NCBI GenBank assembly: GCA_028822675.1
Contig: JAPKDE010000083.1
Coordinates: forward strand, 1-10,109
Source of the DNA: Dehalococcoidia bacterium
GTDB taxonomy: Bacteria > Chloroflexota > Dehalococcoidia > UBA3495
Direction of reading: 5' to 3'
DNA length: 10,109 nucleotides
Of the stretch, positions 1 through 7,393 are shown one piece after another. The notes below the pieces were generated by a model. The model made no database searches, was not told where the DNA came from, and saw nothing but the letters and a program-made list of their open reading frames with translations. Within the stretch, counting starts at the first letter, position 1; each line of letters starts with the position of its first letter. The position numbers and the translations under genes are program-made.

Positions 1-22
1 GGGGTTATTTGTGCCTAAATAT

Positions 23-79
23 TGGTGACCCGCCTCGGGGTCGAACCGAGAACCTGCTGATTAAGAGTCAGTTGGCTCA
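23..79 (-). pseudogene. tRNA-Lys(CTT) 3' fragment, 5' half missing
   Basis: Read on the minus strand, this has a complete T-arm (34-50, 5-bp stem CTCGG/CCGAG around loop TTCGACC), a five-base variable loop, and an anticodon arm whose loop CTCTTAA (61-67) gives anticodon CTT for lysine. The anticodon stem pairs at four of five positions. The acceptor 3' strand GCGGGTC is followed by discriminator A and an encoded CCA (23-25). The 3' strand of the D-stem (GAGC) is still visible to about 79. Beyond that the sequence turns AT-rich; no 5' D-arm and no GACCCGC acceptor partner is found within the next 70 bases. It therefore looks like a truncated gene, as left by integration into or decay of a tRNA, rather than a functional tRNA. 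Confidence 0.7.
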
Positions 80-130
80 TGTTATTGTGATCGGAAAATG
101 GTATCTATACAACGATTACCTTAAAGGAAA

Positions 131-197
131 TGGTCGGGGTGAGAGGATTTGAACCTCCGGCGTCTGCGTCCCGAACGACTCGCGCTACAAGGTGCTA
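131..197 (-). pseudogene. Degenerate tRNA-Pro(CGG)
   Basis: On the minus strand the 3' end is intact: T-arm at 142-158 (GGAGG, TTCAAAT, CCTCT), acceptor strand CACCCCG, discriminator A, then CCA at 131-133. The anticodon loop TTCGGGA (169-175) gives CGG, proline. The anticodon stem pairs at only two of five positions. The D-arm is shortened (about 181-197), and no CGGGGTG acceptor partner precedes it. A canonical cloverleaf cannot be drawn, so a decayed or chimeric tRNA is more likely than a working one. It lies about 50 bases from the tRNA-Lys fragment, in the same orientation. Confidence 0.6.
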
Positions 198-199
198 TT

Positions 200-219
200 T
201 TTCGTCCCGGGATTCGAAC
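200..219 (-). pseudogene. Possible third tRNA remnant (T-loop and 3' stem only)
   Basis: The minus strand reads TTCGAAT followed by CCCGG and a short tail. This is a canonical T-loop plus the 3' strand of a T-stem. The 5' strand of the stem, the anticodon arm and a CCA end are absent, so the amino-acid identity cannot be assigned. It abuts the decayed tRNA-Pro and is plausible mainly because of that company. Confidence 0.3.
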
Positions 220-249
220 AATAGTGGTATGTAAATTGAGAACGGGAGA

Positions 250-280
250 CCCTCCCTCTGCGAGGGGGAGGGGTTTTTTT
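250..280 (+). terminator. Rho-independent terminator-like hairpin
   Basis: CCCTCCC (250-256) pairs with GGGAGGG (266-272), with two more pairs possible inside after a small bulge. Seven T residues follow (274-280). The geometry is that of an intrinsic terminator on the plus strand. No plus-strand gene is visible upstream in the window. On the minus strand no T-run follows the stem, so it does not obviously terminate the flavoprotein gene that ends at 313. Confidence 0.5.
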
Positions 281-283
281 GTG

Positions 284-299
284 GGTAGGAGTGCCTACC
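284..299. repeat. Perfect 6-bp inverted repeat downstream of the flavoprotein gene
   Basis: GGTAGG (284-289) and CCTACC (294-299) enclose a four-base loop. The hairpin begins 14 bases past the stop codon of the minus-strand flavoprotein gene. It could stabilise the 3' end of that transcript, but it lacks a following T-run on the minus strand. Confidence 0.4.
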
Positions 300-312
300 A
301 GCCGTCGACTCC

Positions 313-1794
313 CTACTCCCAGGGCTGCTCGGCGGCGGCGTTGCGGCCTGATATGCGTCCGAAGGCCAGACATTCTCCGATGTTGCCGGTGCCCTGGTAG
401 AGAAAGCTGTAGATCGACCCCAGTTCACCCGCGCTGTACAGCCGGGGCAGCGGGCTGCCATCGGGGCGCATGACCTGCCCCTTCCCGTTGCGCCTGGGAC
501 CGCCCTGAGTGTTTAGCATCGATGGAGACAGTTCCAACGCAAAGAATGGGCCTTCCGCCAACGGCTTCAGCATCAAGGTACGGCCATAAACGGTGTCTTT
601 CCCGGCTGAGGAGTCCTTGTTCCACGTGCTAACCGTGCTTCCCAGAGTCGATGCATCCACACCGATTAATTTGGCCAACTCGGCGATGGTGTCTGCCTTC
701 TTGATCCAACCTCGGGCTAGCTCCGCAGTGTTGTCATCGCTCCAATCGTAGCGGTCGACCAGGGTGTTCCAGCCGGCTTTGGGATCCTTGTCGTACAGAG
801 GCCCTGACGTAAACATTTTGTTGTCGAATACCATGTACATTGGGCAGGGAGTTGTTAGTGGGCCCCAACGGCCAGACTCATATACCTTGCCGTGGGATGT
901 CTTTCGTTTTTCGTCGGCGAACCTATTGGCGTCCGGGCCAACCACGATCATTCCGCCGTCCAACTCTTTGGAGAAGTGCAGCGCCACCATGGAGAATGTT
1001 GTGCGGTATTCGGGAACCTTCAAGGCCATGGATGGCCCGGCATAGTTGTTCATGTGCCAGAGGTCGGCGCCCACTTCCATGGACATGGTGATGCCATCGC
1101 CCTCGTTGTGGGGTGAGCCAGAGGTGTAGCAATACGGCAGGCCGGGCAGGTAGTTCCTAATCATTTCCTGATTATTCTCGAAGCCTCCGCAGGTCAGGAT
1201 TACGGCCTTGTTGGCCTTCACGTAGACTGGCTTCCCGCCCTGTTCCGCTCGAACCCCGATAATCTCCCCCGTGCCGTTCCGCTGGATGAGTTCTCTGGCG
1301 GGAGATTCGTACAGAACCTCAATCTCTCGTTCATTCACGGCTCGTTCAAACATCAACCAAGTATTGGAGTAGCCCACCACCGGCCCCTCATGGAACTTAT
1401 GAGTGCTGTCGCTACCTGGAAACTGGGGGAACTCGATGCCTTCCGGCGGATGTTGGTGCTCCTGAGGGTCACCGCCAATGCTGGTCAGCCAATGGTTATT
1501 CAAGCCAATTTCGTCGGCCCACGCCTGGACCACGTCCTGGTCTACCGTGAACGGCCCGCATAGAGCATTGAAATACTCGATGGCTTCTTCTTTGGGTGAG
1601 GCGTTCAGATAGCCCTGACCTGCAACCCTGGTATTGCCGCCTTCCTCCCCTTGAGGAGCTTTTTCCAGTATCAACACCGATGCCCCGGAGTTCTGAGCTG
1701 TGATGGCTGCTGCGGCTCCGGCACCGCCAAAGCCGACTACAACCACATCTACTTGTTTGTCCCACTGCGCAGGAAGTTCACCGTGACTAGACAT
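313..1794 (-). CDS. FAD-dependent oxidoreductase (fumarate reductase/ketosteroid dehydrogenase-like flavoprotein)
   Basis: A 493-residue FAD_binding_2-type flavoprotein, predicted cytoplasmic (no signal peptide). The N-terminal Rossmann motif DVVVVGFGGAG spans residues 16-26, and E44 ends the second strand, the usual contact to the FAD ribose. EGGNTRVAGQG (51-61) matches the second FAD-contacting segment of the family, and AVILTCGGFE (197-206) is the typical strand returning to the FAD domain. The C-terminus has YSAGE (453-457) and GTGNIGECLAFGR (468-480), also FAD-binding. Near 428 it reads NTQGG where soluble fumarate reductases carry HTMGG, so it lacks that catalytic histidine and is unlikely to be a true fumarate reductase; the substrate is unknown. 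The ATG start is supported by AGAGGG five bases upstream. It is the last gene of the minus-strand series, 125 bases after the phosphodiesterase gene. Confidence 0.92.
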   Translation of the reverse strand: MSSHGELPAQWDKQVDVVVVGFGGAGAAAAITAQNSGASVLILEKAPQGEEGGNTRVAGQGYLNASPKEEAIEYFNALCGPFTVDQDVVQAWADEIGLNNHWLTSIGGDPQEHQHPPEGIEFPQFPGSDSTHKFHEGPVVGYSNTWLMFERAVNEREIEVLYESPARELIQRNGTGEIIGVRAEQGGKPVYVKANKAVILTCGGFENNQEMIRNYLPGLPYCYTSGSPHNEGDGITMSMEVGADLWHMNNYAGPSMALKVPEYRTTFSMVALHFSKELDGGMIVVGPDANRFADEKRKTSHGKVYESGRWGPLTTPCPMYMVFDNKMFTSGPLYDKDPKAGWNTLVDRYDWSDDNTAELARGWIKKADTIAELAKLIGVDASTLGSTVSTWNKDSSAGKDTVYGRTLMLKPLAEGPFFALELSPSMLNTQGGPRRNGKGQVMRPDGSPLPRLYSAGELGSIYSFLYQGTGNIGECLAFGRISGRNAAAEQPWE

Positions 1795-1919
1795 TTACAC
1801 CCTCTAACAATCTAAGGGACGGCATGTCCCCGAATTAATTTCACTTACCAATATCAAGGTTCGAGACTGTTTCTGTCCGAACGATTGCTAAATTACTCTT
1901 CATAAAACCAAGGGAAAGA

Positions 1920-3359
1920 CTACCCTAGGCTGTTGCCCTCGTCCACATATGAAGTTGTGCCCACTGTGGATATCTTGATTCGCTGCCGATAGGTTTTATT
2001 GCCGAGGTTGTGCTCGGCATCGTGCAGTTCAATAACCCAACCAACGTCAGTTGGACCGTCCAACAGCGCTTCTTCCAGCACTCTACCGTCCATTGATTCG
2101 CCGCCGGGTAAACTCAGCATTTTCAGGATTGTAGGCGTCAAATCATAGTTTCCGGACGGAGTGTCCACTCGGTGGTTAGCCTTGAAACTCGGCCCTTGGG
2201 CAAAAAGAATGTTGTTCATCTCATGCTTGCTCATGGAGCCATGCTGTCCGGTTCCAGGCTCTCCGTGGGTTGAGTAGGCAGTGCCAGCATAGCCGGCATC
2301 GTTGGTGTTTGAGTCCCAACGGAATGACATGGTTAACTCAGGCACCCGCGAGCCCTCATTCCCAACCAACGAAGCTGGCAGGGTTCCAGGAATACCGGCG
2401 ACAGCCGCTGAAGCAGTTATGGTTCCGCACCAAGGCTGGGCCATCAGCCAGGTTGCCAATCGTTCTGCGGTGTCGTAATCGCCGGGCGGGGTGTAGAACA
2501 AGGCCGCGCCGCCGTTTTGGGCGACAACCACTCCTCCCTCCTCACCGCCGGACGCGAACCCGGCTTCATGAACCAGAGCCTCGACGCCCGCAACCCCGGA
2601 GATGGTGGAATAACCATGATCCGATATAACGATGATGTCGGTGTCATCGAAGCTACCGTTCTCCCGGAGCCATTGCAGAATGTTCCCAAACTGGCCGTCG
2701 GCCTCATTGATGGCGGTATCCGAAAGCGTGGAACCAACCCCGTCGGCGTGCTGCGCTTTGTCCGGCTCTGAGGACCAGATTAAAGCAACGGCGGGCATTC
2801 GCTCCGGGAGCACATATTCAGTCATAATCCGCGTGGCATGGGCCATCCTCATGGTGTTGGGCTTCGCCTCCTCCGGCCAGGATCCAAACCGGTCGATCAG
2901 AGCCTCGTGCAGGTCTGCTGGAAGGGCAAATGTGGGGTGTATTGTAGCCCCGCCGGTGTCCTCAGCAGTTGGATTATGGAGATACATATTGCCGCTGGTG
3001 CCGACGCCGATGGCCACGTACTCTTTTCCGTGCTCGGCGAGTATCTGCCCAAGCGTGGGAGACAGAAGGATAGGCACTCCGGATTTGGCCACCTGCGCCA
3101 GTTCTGGCTCCATCGCCGGCATGGCGTGGTCCGGGTCAAACTCCCTGATCATCATTCGATTGCCGGCCAGACCGTGTCCGCCTGAGTTCATGCCCGTGAC
3201 CATGCTGGAGGCATTGACTCTAGTCACAGTAGGGAAAACCGAATGGTGGTTGGTGAACGTCACTCCAGCTTCTGCAAAGGCCGACAGATTAGGCATCAAA
3301 CGCGGGTTGACCTGTGCTGGCTGGAGTCCGTCGAACACAAAGACCAATATCGAAGACAT
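1920..3359 (-). CDS. Alkaline phosphatase superfamily protein (type I phosphodiesterase/nucleotide pyrophosphatase)
   Basis: A 479-residue two-metal phosphohydrolase of the nucleotide pyrophosphatase/phosphodiesterase branch. The expected ligands are all visible: D10 in FVFDGLQP, the nucleophile T44 in VFPTVTR, D200 and H204 in EPDKAQHADG, D247-H248 in ISDHGYS, and a late histidine (H373 in GTGQHGS). Family knowledge implies two zinc sites and hydrolysis of phosphodiester or phosphomonoester bonds. The substrate cannot be read from sequence, and sulfatase or phosphonoacetate hydrolase-like activity is possible. There is no signal peptide or membrane segment, which is unusual because many relatives are exported; it probably acts on an intracellular metabolite. 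The start follows GCGAG at short distance, a modest ribosome-binding site. It is 40 bases downstream of the LLM oxidoreductase gene in the same direction, so co-transcription is likely. Confidence 0.92.
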   Translation of the reverse strand: MSSILVFVFDGLQPAQVNPRLMPNLSAFAEAGVTFTNHHSVFPTVTRVNASSMVTGMNSGGHGLAGNRMMIREFDPDHAMPAMEPELAQVAKSGVPILLSPTLGQILAEHGKEYVAIGVGTSGNMYLHNPTAEDTGGATIHPTFALPADLHEALIDRFGSWPEEAKPNTMRMAHATRIMTEYVLPERMPAVALIWSSEPDKAQHADGVGSTLSDTAINEADGQFGNILQWLRENGSFDDTDIIVISDHGYSTISGVAGVEALVHEAGFASGGEEGGVVVAQNGGAALFYTPPGDYDTAERLATWLMAQPWCGTITASAAVAGIPGTLPASLVGNEGSRVPELTMSFRWDSNTNDAGYAGTAYSTHGEPGTGQHGSMSKHEMNNILFAQGPSFKANHRVDTPSGNYDLTPTILKMLSLPGGESMDGRVLEEALLDGPTDVGWVIELHDAEHNLGNKTYRQRIKISTVGTTSYVDEGNSLG

Positions 3360-3399
3360 GATTTTCTCGCTTTAGTTAATTTCGATCATTATTTAAATT

Positions 3400-4395
3400 T
3401 CATCGGGGAGCCAAAGCCTGAATCGTACGCTCGTAAGACTCTTTCAAGTCTCCAATAGCGATCGGCGCGACGATTAGTTTGGTCAGCCCCATGCTGCGGA
3501 GTTCTTCGATGCGTGCCTGGCAGACCTCAGCCGGGCCAACCACGCCTACTTCTTCTTGCATTTGCTCACCGATGGCAGCGGCCATAGCCGGGTTGTCGGC
3601 ATGGTCTCTAGCCGTCTGAGCACCTACCATTTCTGCCTTGAACCCGGTGTTCCGGAAGAAGTTCTGGTAGTGGGTGCTGCTGGCGTAGCGGGCTATCTGC
3701 TGCTGCAAGCCAGCCCTACCTGCCGCAATATCGTCGGTCACTGCAACCCTAAGGTAACCGGATATCTCGACTTCTGACGGGTCACGACCTGCTTTTTCGG
3801 CTCCGTCTCGCACCAGTTGGATGGCCTGGGGCAGATAGTGGGCGGCGGTCCAACTCAACAGCACGCCGTCGGCCACTTCCCCGGCCAGTTCCAGCATGCG
3901 CGGACCAAGGGCGGCGATGTAGATGGGCAATTTTTCTTTGGGGGCAGAATTGCCCAAGGTTACTTGGCTGACGGTGATGGCCTCCCCCTGATGGCTGACC
4001 TCTTCACCCTGCAAAAGACCACGCACAATCTGAATTAAATCACGTAGGTGGTCGATGGGTTTTTCGAACTTCAGACCGTGCCCATTCTCAGTTGCCGGTC
4101 GGTTGCCCACGCCCAACCCTAGGATGAAACGGTCATTGGAGACGGCCGCCAGACCAGCCGACGACATGGCTGTCATCAAAGGAGACCGAGAGAACATGGG
4201 CAAAATGCCGGTCCCCAGACCGATAAGGCTGGTGGCCGTGGCAATGGCGGTGAGCTGGGTCAGCGAGTCCCGGCCGCTACCCTCGGTCATCCAAATCTCA
4301 CCGTAGCCGTGTTCTTCTGCTTGCACACCCAGAGATTGAATGTCGGCAACGCTCAACTGGGGCTCATTCCCGAGCCTAAGTCCTAGAAAAGCCAT
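3400..4395 (-). CDS. LLM class flavin-dependent (probably F420-dependent) oxidoreductase
   Basis: A 331-residue luciferase-like TIM-barrel oxidoreductase. Family hallmarks are the N-terminal AEEHGYGEIWMTEG (26-39, substrate and cofactor edge of the barrel), FILGLGVGNRP (90-100), and PIYIAALGPRMLELAGEVAD (157-176), the segment typical of the methylene-H4MPT reductase-like, F420-using branch. The C-terminal part includes VGPAEVCQARIEEL (286-299), the usual domain-closing helix. The enzyme should transfer hydride using F420H2 or FMNH2, but its substrate is not predictable. The start is supported by GGGAGAA six bases upstream. It lies 66 bases after the AlkA-like gene and 40 bases before the phosphodiesterase gene. 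Expansions of this family are common in actinobacteria and in some Chloroflexota, which weakly supports the taxonomic guess. Confidence 0.92.
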   Translation of the reverse strand: MAFLGLRLGNEPQLSVADIQSLGVQAEEHGYGEIWMTEGSGRDSLTQLTAIATATSLIGLGTGILPMFSRSPLMTAMSSAGLAAVSNDRFILGLGVGNRPATENGHGLKFEKPIDHLRDLIQIVRGLLQGEEVSHQGEAITVSQVTLGNSAPKEKLPIYIAALGPRMLELAGEVADGVLLSWTAAHYLPQAIQLVRDGAEKAGRDPSEVEISGYLRVAVTDDIAAGRAGLQQQIARYASSTHYQNFFRNTGFKAEMVGAQTARDHADNPAMAAAIGEQMQEEVGVVGPAEVCQARIEELRSMGLTKLIVAPIAIGDLKESYERTIQALAPR

Positions 4396-4461
4396 GTTAT
4401 TCTCCCGGCAAGATTGATGGTTTGATCGAATCGGCCCTCCAAATCAGCTCCCAGCCAGCGG

Positions 4462-5385
4462 TCATCCGGCCCCCGTCCTGAGGGCGCTAAACAGGTAGAC
4501 CGTAGCAAACGTGCGGTAGGGTGACCAACGCTGGGCAATGTCTTCTACTTGGGCATCGTCCACATCTGCGCCATTCGTGAACAGGCGCGAGACTACCCTA
4601 CGAAGGGCCAGGTCGCCTAGGGGCAAAGCATCGGGGCGTCCAACAGCGCGAATTAAGGCCCATTGGGCGGTCCAGATTCCCACCCCGCGCAGGGCGGTTA
4701 ATTTATCGACGATTTCTTTGTCGGTCAATTCCCCCATCTGTTCCAGCTTCACCGAAGTGTCCAGAGCCGTACCAGCCAGACCATGGACGTACTCGGACTT
4801 ACGCTGTGTCAGCTTCATGGTGTGCAGTTCGGCGGGTGACGACGCCCAGATGGTCTTCGGTTTGGGGAAAGCGTAGTGGGTCTCGTCGTCAAATTCGGCG
4901 CTAGGGCCAAATGTCTCGATCAGCAGAATACGGATTATTCGGGCCACTTTGGTGGAGATCTGCTGTCCCAACACCGCCAGGATCAAGGCTTCGAAAACAG
5001 TCGCAGTATGGGGCACGTGCAGCCCGTAGAATTCATCAACCAAACCGACCATGGCCTTGTCTGCCCGGCCCAACTCATAGAACGGGGCCAGGTCTTGGTC
5101 CACGCCCAAGAGCCAGGACACCCTGGCCGTCGCCAGCTCAACGTCATCTGGGCCTAATTCAGGTCCTTGCAAATCGATGGCCAGTTCAGGAGCATCCACC
5201 GTGCCCACAGACCGGACTTTAGCCAACACCAGCTTGTCGTCCAAGTCCAACAGCCGACGATAAACGCCGTCTTCCATGGTGTCGGTGCCGTACCTGCTCT
5301 GGAAGTAGGTGTGATAACCAGCGGTCAGCTCAAAATTAAAGGGGGCTACCGGTTTGATGTTGGCGGTCAACCGATCCGTGGGCAT
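4462..5385 (-). CDS. AlkA-like DNA-3-methyladenine glycosylase (HhH-GPD superfamily)
   Basis: A 307-residue base-excision repair glycosylase that should remove alkylated purines from DNA. An AlkA_N-like region occupies about 1-115. The HhH-GPD domain begins near 126 with the conserved ALILAVLGQQIST (133-145). The helix-hairpin-helix is LRGVGIWTAQWAL (232-244), followed by the catalytic aspartate D258 in PLGDLALRR. Length and order match the DNA-3-methyladenine glycosylase II family. The N-terminal fragment also contacts DNA in characterised members. The ATG shares one base with the thpR stop (TGATG), and GGAGG lies seven bases upstream within the end of thpR, so translation is coupled. It is the last member of the overlapping repair cluster. 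Confidence 0.93.
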   Translation of the reverse strand: MPTDRLTANIKPVAPFNFELTAGYHTYFQSRYGTDTMEDGVYRRLLDLDDKLVLAKVRSVGTVDAPELAIDLQGPELGPDDVELATARVSWLLGVDQDLAPFYELGRADKAMVGLVDEFYGLHVPHTATVFEALILAVLGQQISTKVARIIRILLIETFGPSAEFDDETHYAFPKPKTIWASSPAELHTMKLTQRKSEYVHGLAGTALDTSVKLEQMGELTDKEIVDKLTALRGVGIWTAQWALIRAVGRPDALPLGDLALRRVVSRLFTNGADVDDAQVEDIAQRWSPYRTFATVYLFSALRTGAG

Positions 5386-5990
5386 CAGGTTCCTCCAATG
5401 GAAGCAGTTCCCACCAAATAATGCCTGGACCCAGCAGGATCAAGTTCGGTTCGCATCAGGTTGACGGCGCTTGCGGTCCAGGATGGCGAGACCCCTAGTT
5501 TAGCGGCGGAAACAACCTCGCCTATTTTTCGCAGCTGCCCATCTGATGCCTCACGGCGAACACGGCCCAGGGTCAGGTGGGGCGAGAATGCCCGTTGTTC
5601 TTTGGGTAGCCCAAGCTCTCCCACGGCGTCATCCACGGCCAACTGTAAGGCAGCGAGGGTCGACAAATCTCCATCCAAGCCGGCCCACAACACCCTTGGC
5701 TGGCGCAGGTTGGGGAAGACGCCAAGTCCGGCGATTCCAACTTTGAGGGGGCTGAATTTGGCAGTCACGCCTGGCAAAGCAGCCAGGACCCGATCCACCA
5801 TGCCGGCGGGTATGTTGCCCATGAATTTCAAGGTCAGGTGTATGCCTTCCGAGCGCACCCAACGCACCTGATGGCCAATCTCCGAGTCGAAAGTCTGAAC
5901 AACTGCTTCCAACGCCTGGATACCTTCATCAGGCACCGGAATGGCGATGAATGACCTGACCTGTTTTTCGGTTTGCCTGGATTCCGTCAC
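5385..5990 (-). CDS. thpR: RNA 2',3'-cyclic phosphodiesterase (ThpR/LigT, 2H superfamily)
   Basis: A 201-residue 2H phosphoesterase with both catalytic HxTx motifs: HLTLKFMG (H51, T53) and HLTLGRV (H138, T140). The N-terminal RSFIAIPVP is the usual first strand of the family. Characterised members hydrolyse 2',3'-cyclic phosphate ends of RNA to 2'-phosphates, and some ligate tRNA halves in vitro. I chose the GTG at 5990 because it overlaps the mug stop as GTGA and has AGAGAGG about ten bases upstream. A longer in-frame GTG at 6023 would add 11 residues with no ribosome-binding site. The gene ends one base into the AlkA-like start. Its place between two DNA glycosylase genes hints at a nucleic-acid maintenance operon, but no joint pathway is established. 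Confidence 0.9.
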   Translation of the reverse strand: MTESRQTEKQVRSFIAIPVPDEGIQALEAVVQTFDSEIGHQVRWVRSEGIHLTLKFMGNIPAGMVDRVLAALPGVTAKFSPLKVGIAGLGVFPNLRQPRVLWAGLDGDLSTLAALQLAVDDAVGELGLPKEQRAFSPHLTLGRVRREASDGQLRKIGEVVSAAKLGVSPSWTASAVNLMRTELDPAGSRHYLVGTASIGGT

Positions 5991-6538
5991 CCTTGGCTGG
6001 CCTCTCTGAGCCGCCCGTACCACTCGGCCAGGTCGTTGAGGGAATACTTGGCGTTAGCGGGGCTGGGGTTGGGCACAACAAACACGGCCGAGGTGCCAAT
6101 AATTCGCTCCTGGAGGCCCAGGCCAGGCTTTTCTTTTACGCCCTCGCCGTGCTGCAGGTAGGCTTTGTAGGCCATCAACCCGTGAAAGCAGACCAGCTTG
6201 GGTGCGTATTGCTCGATCTTTTCTTTAAGCACTGGTGCCCACTGGCGAAAGTCGGCGGCGCGCAGCCCGGAGCCCATGGGCGTGGGGCGCTTGGCAACAT
6301 CTGTAAAACCAATGCCGTCATCCAGCAGGGTGGCGTCTTCGTCGGATGTGACCTGCCTGGCCACCAACCCCGACAGATTGAACGCCGCCCAGAACCGGTT
6401 GCGAGGGTTGGCAAAGTAATGCCCCACTTGGGCGGAGTATTCGGACGGGTTCAAGCCCACAAATAGCAAATCAAGCCCCTCCCGCAAGTGGTCAGGCAGG
6501 GTTACCCGGTCTTCGGACGCTGCTGTATCGGTGCTCAC
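5987..6538 (-). CDS. mug: G/U mismatch-specific uracil-DNA glycosylase (Mug/TDG family)
   Basis: A 183-residue family 2 uracil-DNA glycosylase. Motif 1 is LLFVGLNPSEYS (24-35), with N30 at the position of the catalytic asparagine of E. coli Mug (GINP). HYFANPRNRFW (40-50) is the conserved following segment. Motif 2 is VVPNPSPANAKYS (154-166), whose loop contacts the mispaired strand. The enzyme should excise uracil or ethenocytosine mispaired with guanine. The start is GTG, overlapping the amidohydrolase stop by four bases (GTGA). No good Shine-Dalgarno is visible, so it probably relies on translational coupling. The same GTGA arrangement links it to thpR downstream. Confidence 0.93.
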   Translation of the reverse strand: MSTDTAASEDRVTLPDHLREGLDLLFVGLNPSEYSAQVGHYFANPRNRFWAAFNLSGLVARQVTSDEDATLLDDGIGFTDVAKRPTPMGSGLRAADFRQWAPVLKEKIEQYAPKLVCFHGLMAYKAYLQHGEGVKEKPGLGLQERIIGTSAVFVVPNPSPANAKYSLNDLAEWYGRLREASQG

Positions 6539-7374
6539 AGGCCGAACAACTTGGCTGCGTTTCCGCCAAGCAGGGCGGCTTCAACGTCGGGAGCCAGTCC
6601 TGCGCCTTTTGCCTGCCACAGAGGGCGCGATATTTCCATCAGTGGGTAATCGCTAGCAAATAATACCTTTCCGGCCCAAGCCAACTCTGACACGGCGTTA
6701 AAAACCTCTGGCCGGTAGAGAAACGGCGACGCTGCAGAGTCGAAGTACACACTTTTAAGGGCCTCTCGGACCTCCGGCATCAGGTTATAAAACGGGAGGC
6801 CGCCGCCCCAGTGGGCGCAAATTATGACATTTCCGGGGAAGTTCTGGATGAACCGGTACAACTTGTCGGGGGTAGTGCTGCCTTTGCCGGGATATTGGTG
6901 GCCCACCGGCTCCGATGCGTGGACCAGCACTGGCAGGTGTTCTGACCGGGCCAGTTCCATGACTGGAGACATGGCTGCAACGTCGGTTATGTCAAAATCC
7001 TGGGTGTCGGCGTGGAGTTCGCCAATGCCAATCAGTCCGGCGGCGATGCACCGTTTCCCTTCCGCGTATGCCGCTTCTCCCCAGACTGGGTTCACAGAAC
7101 AGAAGCCCGACAGGCGACTGGGATTGTCGGCCACCGCTTGGATGATGTAGTCGTTGACTTCCTTGGCTATTTCAAAGTCGGTCCACCCCATACCCATGAC
7201 CACCGCGCGGTCCACGCCATCACGGTCCATTGCTGCAATCAGGTCTTCGGCAGTGGCCAGACGGGAGTTGGGGTCGGCTAGCAGCGCCGCAAATGTGGCA
7301 TCGCGCTGGGCGATCTCGTCACGGCGGTCTCGGAAAGACGGAGGTAGGATGTGGCAATGAGCGTCTATTATCAA
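6535..7374 (-). CDS. Amidohydrolase family protein (amidohydrolase_2 type)
   Basis: A metal-dependent TIM-barrel hydrolase of about 279 residues. It begins IIDAHCHI with the HxH metal pair (H6, H8 in this numbering). It continues with VLVHASEP (H152), ICAHWGGG (H188) and FASDYPL, whose aspartate D242 is the usual catalytic and metal residue. The family includes decarboxylases such as ACMSD and hydrolases or lactonases; the sequence does not tell which. An upstream in-frame TTG at 7416 would add 14 residues ending just before the conserved start. I prefer TTG 7374 because the family begins right there and because a candidate -10 box lies between the two starts. Neither start has a clear Shine-Dalgarno. 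It is the first gene of the overlapping cluster with mug, thpR and the AlkA-like gene. Confidence 0.88.
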   Translation of the reverse strand: MIIDAHCHILPPSFRDRRDEIAQRDATFAALLADPNSRLATAEDLIAAMDRDGVDRAVVMGMGWTDFEIAKEVNDYIIQAVADNPSRLSGFCSVNPVWGEAAYAEGKRCIAAGLIGIGELHADTQDFDITDVAAMSPVMELARSEHLPVLVHASEPVGHQYPGKGSTTPDKLYRFIQNFPGNVIICAHWGGGLPFYNLMPEVREALKSVYFDSAASPFLYRPEVFNAVSELAWAGKVLFASDYPLMEISRPLWQAKGAGLAPDVEAALLGGNAAKLFGL

Positions 7375-7393
7375 GGCTAAATCTGTACAATCA

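Noticed and set aside
2632..3375. 247-residue open frame on the plus strand
   Set aside because: It lies antisense to the phosphodiesterase gene, whose metal motifs are complete. The plus-strand translation has no recognisable domain.
5461..5871. 136-residue plus-strand open frame opposite thpR
   Set aside because: A shadow of thpR with low-complexity Arg, Ser and Pro composition and no ribosome-binding site.
5991..6023. Extended GTG start for thpR at 6023
   Set aside because: No Shine-Dalgarno, and it would add 11 residues not expected in the family. GTG 5990 overlaps the mug stop as GTGA.
5993..6466. 157-residue plus-strand open frame opposite mug
   Set aside because: A shadow of the Mug coding sequence, which has both catalytic motifs.
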